From Microstegium vimineum (Eukaryota; Streptophyta; Magnoliopsida; Poales; Poaceae), in the NCBI GenBank assembly GCA_022036555.1, contig CM039122.1, positions 1,379,881 through 1,443,880 on the forward strand: 64,000 bases of DNA, written 5' to 3'. The notes beneath the pieces were generated by a model. The model made no database searches. It was not told where the DNA came from and saw only the letters and a program-made list of their open reading frames with translations. The position numbers and the translations under genes were made by a program. Below, piece by piece: positions 58,343 to 64,000 of this stretch (position 1 is the stretch's first letter; each line of letters opens with the position of its first letter).

Positions 58343-60053
58343 ATGGCCGCCAAGCGCCGCGCCCGCCGGCCAAGATCCGACGATTCCAAGGAGTTGGGCT
58401 ACAACGGTGGCAACGAGGAGGAGAGCGGCAAGTCCAGCGAGACCGCCATGTCCGCCGAGCCCAGGGAGATGCCGCCGAAGCAAGCCGAGCAACCCTCGCC
58501 GGCGTCCACGAAGGATGCTGGGGCCCAGGGATCCGTCGAGGCCTCTCCGGCGAGGAGCGCGCCGCGCAGTGGGGCCGCGTTGAAGACCAAGACAACCTCG
58601 GCCCCTCCGGCGTCGCAGGAAGAGGATGAGGCGGGGAACTCTGGTGATGCGTTACCGGCGGCGAGGGGCCCGCTGCCTGACGGCACCGCCGAAGCCGGCC
58701 ACAACAAGAGGACCGTGGCTTTGAAGCGGGGCCCGCCGCCGCAGCAGCAGGGAGAAGAGCGCCCGGAGAAGCGTGCTTCGCGATCTGATGACGAGACTGT
58801 CGCCGCTTCGGTCCTACAGCAGCTTAGTAGAAAGGCATTGACCAACCCGACGTCGCCGCCCTCCTCGCCTGACATCGCCCAAGACGACGAGCACCATGGC
58901 TGCAGGGAGATGGCAGAGCAAGAGCAGCAGGAGAAGAAGATCATAGAGCAAGATCATGACGGTGACACTTCAACCCACATGACAAGGACATGCACAGCGG
59001 CCATGGAGAGGAGCAGCAAGAGAAGGAGGTTACAAATCAAGAGCATGCGGATGACACCTCACACCCAAAAGACAATCACAGTGTGGATGAAGAGGAGCAT
59101 CAAGGGGAGGGGATCCCACAGCAAGGGCAACCCGACACCTCACCCCTACAAGAGAAGAACAGAGGCCAGGAGGATGAGGAGACAGGGGCTCAAGTGAATA
59201 GCAAAGAGAGGAATGCTCCGTCAACCAAGCCACACAGTTCTGAGACAGAAAAGAAGCCAGCAGTTGAGCGATCATGGTCCTATGACGACGAGCTCAAGAT
59301 TCTCAATGCTTTGGTCGTGCACGCCAAGTCCCATGACGGTGCTTTGCCTGAGTCATCACACCTGTTGGCCAATCTCACCTTTGACAAAATTGATGCCACC
59401 GAGGACAAGCTCACTGACAAGATCCGCAAGCTTAGGAGACGGTACTGCAAGTTCCTTTCACAAGGCTGCCCATCTGATGGCCTTAGTCGTCGGCTGTTTA
59501 AGCTGTCTGAAATCCTCTGGGGCCAAGTTGATGATGATGAGCGGGTTGAGCCAACATCTAGGGACTTCAGTGTACTATCAAAATTGTATCCTCACCTGGC
59601 CAAAGAAGTCAAAGCGTACGCCGAAACGCACAGCTCGGGGACTTAATCATGGCAATGTTCATGACCATAGGTGATGAGAAGGCCCGTGATCTTGATGCTA
59701 AGTGCAAGAAGCAACATATGGAAGCATTCAAGTTGGAGTTGGGCCAGGCAAGCCTAACCAACGACTTGCTCTCTGCCCTTTCAAGTCTGACCACAAATAT
59801 CACAGATCCCTCGCAGGCCACACCACACAAGAGGAGGGCTGAGAACCTGAAAGAGCCCCTTGATGAGCAGTATCTAAGGCGCAGCAAGAGAGCTGCAGGG
59901 AAGACTGAAGGATTCAAGGACAAGCCAAATGCAGATGAGGTCTTCAACCCAACGCCACTGTCAATGGTTCCACCTCCAAACTCCCGAGCCCCCCCACCTG
60001 ACCAAGGACATTATGGAGGGTATTGCCACTGGCTTCCTGCAGATTCATCCTAG
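58343..60053 (+). pseudogene. GeBP/DUF573-family transcription factor, intronless, two frame breaks
   Basis: The start MAAKRRARRPRSDD is in an open frame to about 58975. The sequence then continues sensibly only in the next frame (HDKDMHSGHGEEQQEKEV...). That frame holds the DUF573 DNA-binding domain (RSWSYDDELKILNALVVH, KIRKLRRRYCKFL, RRLFKLSEILWG; about 59260-59530) and runs to 59646. A third frame from about 59640 (MAMFMTIGDEKARDLDAK) gives a Leu-rich C-terminal helix, as in the GeBP family, and ends at 60053. Each break equals one missing base. An acidic segment is internally repeated (EEQQEK..., DDTSHP...). GeBP proteins are plant nuclear DNA-binding regulators linked to cytokinin and trichome genes. 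The long acidic, Pro/Ala-rich N-terminus has no known fold. It is a pseudogene if the breaks are real, otherwise a single-exon gene of about 570 codons. Confidence 0.8.
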
Positions 60054-60960
60054 GCACGTCTGGCGCGCTGATCAAGCTGGACACGGATGAAGGAAGAAAA
60101 GTTGGCGGCACCTTGCTATATTCCTAGGGATAGTGCAATTTCTGTTTGAACACTTTTGGTTCATGTCACCTGTCTCTCGAGCTTTGCCTGCGAGCAAGCA
60201 TGTTCTATCGAAAGAGAAACATCAACTTGTTGGCAAAGAGGCAGGTTCCAGGGTTCAGAAAAAAATGGGCAGTATATGGAATAGCCATGGGTATTTGTTA
60301 GGAATCCGTCACATATATCTATGCTCAGTTATCCTACAAATAAAATTTCTAACTACTGGTCTTGAATTTATACAACAATTTCATTCATGTGGTGATTAGG
60401 TATCGTGTTCCTTACTGATTTCCCCCCAGTTTCAAGCTACTCCAATGAAATTAATATTCGTTCCATTCTGATTAGTATGAAATTGCTGTTCCGGAAGCGG
60501 TGTGCACATGCAAGTGCGTTAGTTAAGTCATCATAAACAAAATGTCAATTGTCTTGTTTGACTTCCAATTTTACTTTATTTAAACCACGTCTGTTCGTAG
60601 TTATAATTATGCATCTGATTGCATGTGGTGTGATACCCCTTGTCTTCTTCATCAACCGCCTCTCTTCAATGCACACGAAGCGACCATATGGTGGACTTCC
60701 TCTCCAGGTAAGTGACTTTGACCCCGCTGCTAAAGTCTGGAGATGCCACCAGAAAATTGTGCCCATGCAATTGCTCACCAGTTACCACAGTTGAGTGCTT
60801 AATTTCTTCTAAATCCGGAGCAGTTAACCTTGTGTGACCTCCCTTTTGCACCCCTCACTCTCCTGTCTCCCTGCTAGATTCGCCCTGCTCCAGTCTGCTA
60901 TGTACCTTTCCAATGTTTTTAAATCAACAGAGGCAATTTCAACCCCCTCTTGGCATGATC
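60054..60960. other. Downstream region of GeBP-like gene, nothing further seen
   Basis: Probably the 3' UTR and AT-rich intergenic DNA. The open frames at 60133-60399 and 60549-60851 are short, overlap on both strands and show no domain. Confidence 0.5.
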
Positions 60961-60967
60961 TGCAATC

Positions 60968-61400
60968 TTGGCCATTTTTTGAAACGAAATCTCGGCTAAA
61001 TTGTAGCCTGTATGATTTGTTTAGATTTGTTTTTGAGGGAACATGAGAGACGATGCGTCGATGCCCCTACTGAAAAAAAGTTACAGAAGTGCAAAACAAG
61101 GTTAAGAGAAAAAAACAGAGAAAATAAGCAAGATTACACAAGATTCTCTAGCCATGAAGAAATCAGAGGCAAAACACGCTTTTTTGCCCTAAGAATAACT
61201 GGTGCAAACATGGACTTGAAGATAAACTTGCAGCGAGTGAGTGCTTCTTTGATGATGAAGTTGTTTCTGACTGACCAAATGCTCCAACATAATAATAATA
61301 AAATAAAATGGTAAGTTTCACAATGAGCTGAGAGCTGAATCTTGAGGCTTTCCAAAACTTCAAAGGGTGAGGAGTCTTTAGGAAAACACAACTTGTGTGC
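60968..61400 (-). mobile_element. LINE 3'-terminal fragment
   Basis: On the minus strand, 61391-61134 encodes LLLLCWSIWSVRNNFIIK followed by APVILRAKKRVLPLISSWLENL, the conserved C-terminal end of plant L1-type reverse transcriptases. The downstream sequence to about 60968 would be the 3' UTR, ending at a short A run. The element is 5'-truncated just past 61391; I found no clear target duplication. Confidence 0.75.
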
Positions 61401-61769
61401 AGATTATTGATTTAGCACTTGATGCCTCTTTGTAGAAACTAAAACCAAATCTTCAGATGTCATCAAATGAACCAAAACAACCTATTCCTACATAGTTCCC
61501 TTCTTTCTAAGAAACATTTAGCTCCTTGTTATTCACCCGTGTTCTAGTATCAGACTCAATACAACTGTTTGTATTTTCAACTATTTATTCAGTTATTTAG
61601 TGCTAGGCACCTATGACGACTTTGTTATCCAAGATGTGCCAACGCGTGGTGGTGAGCTTGTGTAACTGCATCTACTCTATCTTCCTTGAAAAAGGAATAT
61701 CATAGAAAATTACATATTTTTGGATACCTTTGTCTTATAACACTAACATTGTTCGATGTTTTCACCTCG

Positions 61770-62510
61770 ACAGCTGAAACTAATGCAATTGACTGGGGGA
61801 TACACTTCAAAGTAATCGAGGGGATCTGCAATGGATTATGCTTCCTTCATAGGAGATTGGATGTGCCCATTATTCAGATGTGTATTCATCCCACTCCCAC
61901 CGCTATATTGTTGGACGATAATTGGGTACCAAAGATTTAGGATTTTTTTTAGAGTATTTGGTGATGAACAGAGCTGTACTATTACAGATAATGTTGTGGG
62001 AGTAAAGTAAGATGAAATAAGATGCATAATGAGTATTCTTTTTTTTTTATTCGTAGAATATATTGCATTTGAATCCCCTAAATCTCTTCCAGGGGATACA
62101 TGGCTCCGGAATATCTATACAGAGGTATATAGCTTAGGCATTCTGATTATCATCATTACGACTGGAGAGAAGATCGATCCAGATTATACATCAAGTCCTG
62201 AACGCCACCTTCTAGATAATGTAATATGATTTTACATTATGATTTGAAGGTTGAACAATCAGTTTAGAAGCGTGGTACGTTCAGTTTGTAAATTACCATT
62301 AATGATCATAATTCAATTCTGCAGGTATGTCAGAATTGGACACAAGAAGACTTTGTCAATTCCATGTACCCAACACTATGTGCAGATGACCTCATTCAAG
62401 TACAGGCATGAAATAATATTGGGTTAAGGTGTGTGGAGGTTCATCAGTACCGGAGGCCTTCCATAGTGGAGATTGTTGACAGGCTCCAGGGAAGACGTTC
62501 TTTCTAGATG
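61770..62510 (+). pseudogene. Decayed receptor-like kinase C-lobe
   Basis: Exon-like pieces encode IDWGIHFKVIEGICNGLCFLH, then AILLDDNWVPKI, then a piece with YTEVYSLGILIIIITTGEK, and finally NWTQEDFVNS and RCVEVHQYRRPSIVEIVDRL. These match, in order, kinase subdomains VIa, VIb, IX and XI of plant receptor-like kinases. The HRD catalytic loop has decayed to CIHPTPTAILLD, the DFG and APE motifs are gone, the N-lobe is absent, and stops lie between the pieces. Confidence 0.75.
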
Positions 62511-62519
62511 AAAGACTAG

Positions 62520-63770
62520 GTATGGACACTGGGGACACCGATGTGCTCTGTTATTATGATGATTTGGTTTTGCTATGTTGTATTGTGTATCAGAGGCTGA
62601 CAAGTTTTCACAAATCTAGATCTAGCCCAAGCTACAAGACACTTATGCCATCTTAAATGCTGAATGCCACTAAAATTATGTTGTATAGTATAGAAAATAG
62701 TAGTTATAATGGGTACAAAAACACTCAAAAGTAAATGATTTAAATTCACATTTCACATATGATCTAATGATATCTTAAACATCCAAATGGCTACTGTTAC
62801 ACATGCCCAAAAACAAATTGGGATTACATTTTGAAAATCTTCAAACAATTTCAGATCGTAAACTAAATGTCCAAATGTTACCATATATTTTCTTGAGATT
62901 TCATCTTTGTTTTTTCTTTTCTTTTTTTGAACCACTAGATTATATCAGAGCCAAAGAAGCCCCAGGTATAGTGGATTAGTATAACTACCTGCACAGCAAT
63001 ATCAGTTTTTTCCCCAGAGATAGACAGCTCCGAATGATTTGCGTGTAATGGAACTCTGCATATCACTTATAAACAGAGTTTTGGCCTTCTTCACTATGGT
63101 CTTGTTTCCACATCTGTTACAGTAATGGTCCAGCATATATATCCAAATCATAGCTACTGTTCTGTGGTGCTGACAGGCTATTTGGAATTTCAGGGGCCCC
63201 GTTTCCAGCCTGCTTGAAGCATTGATTGTTCAAGGCGATGTTGATGTCCAAGATAATATCAAACATGCTCAATTATCAATAGAGCGCCATGAACTTTCTT
63301 TCCTAAATGATACCCTTTTGATGATATAAACATGCTCTGTATTATCAAAAAAATCCTGGTGCAGCTGATGGCACCAAGTATTTCTTGACTTGATATATAC
63401 CTTTTGGAAATCAAGTTTGTGTGCAACGTTGGCATTTCATATCAGTTTTATGAGTTTCATGAATTCAGAAGTTTGTTTCCACACCATATACATAATACAT
63501 CTCTATATCTCAACTAGATAACGAACATCCAACTAATTTTCCACTAGCAACATGGGAGCAACTGAAGTACCAAACACAAATTACAACCAATAAAACATAG
63601 GTATTTTTTATTTATCAACTATTTAAATGTCCAGCAAAAACGCAGAACATGAGCTCACATGAAGTACAAAATCCCATATAATAATCGATGCTGTCTGATA
63701 GAATTCAGAAAACGAACATACTGGGGACTATAATCATGAGAAAAGACTGCAAGCAACCAGGTATCAAACT
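62520..63770. other. Intergenic DNA and 3' UTR of aldo-keto reductase
   Basis: AT-rich, no supported gene. The right-hand ~150-200 bases probably belong to the 3' UTR of the minus-strand reductase gene. The open frame at 62935-62753 has no domain. Confidence 0.5.
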
Positions 63771-63773
63771 AGC

Positions 63774-64000
63774 TTAAGCATAGATGTCGATGCCCCAGAA
63801 CTTGGCCGGCTGGTTTGTGCGGTGGTTCCTGTCGATGGCCTTCATCTCCTCCATGTCCTCCTCCGAGATGTGGAAGTCCAGGACCTCCAGGTTCTCCGGC
63901 AGCCTCTCCACCTTGGACGTCTTGGGGATCACCGCTGCGTTCCTCTGCAGACCCCACCGGAGGACAAGCTGCGCAGGGGTCTTGCAGTACTTCGCCGCCA
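63774..64000 (-). CDS. Aldo-keto reductase, NADP-dependent sorbitol-6-phosphate dehydrogenase type, C-terminal exon
   Basis: The minus strand reads in from the right edge and ends at TAA 63776-63774. The 74 visible codons contain TPAQLVLRWGLQRN and VIPKTSKVERLPENL, the C-terminal NADPH-binding signature of aldo-keto reductases (I-P-K-[ST]). They are followed by EEMKAIDRNHRTNQPAKFWGID and end in IYA. The Asn-Gln-Pro-Ala-Lys-Phe-Trp-Gly end resembles plant D-sorbitol-6-phosphate dehydrogenases (aldose-6-phosphate reductases). The rest of the gene lies outside the window, so the catalytic tetrad cannot be checked. Confidence 0.88.
   Translation of the reverse strand, partial: AAKYCKTPAQLVLRWGLQRNAAVIPKTSKVERLPENLEVLDFHISEEDMEEMKAIDRNHRTNQPAKFWGIDIYA

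Overview
The window is nuclear DNA of a higher plant, almost certainly a grass. Gene bodies have GC-rich first exons and AT-rich introns with GT-AG borders. Intergenic DNA is full of short Stowaway, Tourist, Mutator-like and hAT-like elements and Copia LTR retrotransposons with tRNA-Met-type primer sites. Every recognisable protein is plant-type. A panicoid grass (sorghum/maize/sugarcane side) is my guess; the sequence does not settle the species.

Layout. 0-4 kb: a possible first exon leaving the window to the left, a Stowaway element, and a complete two-exon ATXR5/6-type histone H3K27 monomethyltransferase gene with an E2F-type site. 4-7.7 kb: an RS31-type SR splicing factor on the minus strand with one long intron between its first two coding exons. 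7.7-13 kb: transposon-rich DNA that hides a U1 snRNA gene at 11222-11382 (plus strand), with an upstream sequence element and TATA box at Pol II spacing. 13.0-19.5 kb: a degenerate Copia element with ACGTC target duplications. 20.4-22.4 kb: a plastid-type rRNA adenine dimethylase (PFC1-like) that lacks its 3' exons. 23.7-30.9 kb: a 14-exon ULP2-type SUMO protease. 32.8-37.1 kb: a complete 8-exon CDKA (PSTAIRE) kinase gene. 38.7-42.6 kb: PEX16. 43.5-46.5 kb: an unrecognised conserved helical-repeat protein on the minus strand. 47.1-57.4 kb: a 10.3-kb Sirevirus-like Copia element with 1.9-kb LTRs, inserted into a MITE. 57.5-58.2 kb: a Mutator-like inverted-repeat element. 58.3-60.1 kb: a frame-broken GeBP/DUF573 gene. 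61-62.5 kb: a LINE 3' fragment and a decayed receptor-like kinase. The right edge holds the last exon of an aldo-keto reductase.

The genes are ordinary, independently transcribed eukaryotic loci. There is no operon and no defence or biosynthetic cluster. ATXR5/6 and CDKA both belong to cell-cycle and chromatin biology, and RS31 and U1 both to splicing, but I see nothing linking them beyond position.

The most informative observations are: the U1 gene with its promoter; a threefold duplication in CDKA intron 4 that carries a decoy copy of the activation-segment exon end; the missing 3' half of PFC1; four frame breaks in host genes that each equal exactly one missing base, which raises the possibility of assembly errors; and two GC-AG introns. 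I found no evidence of an undescribed biological system.
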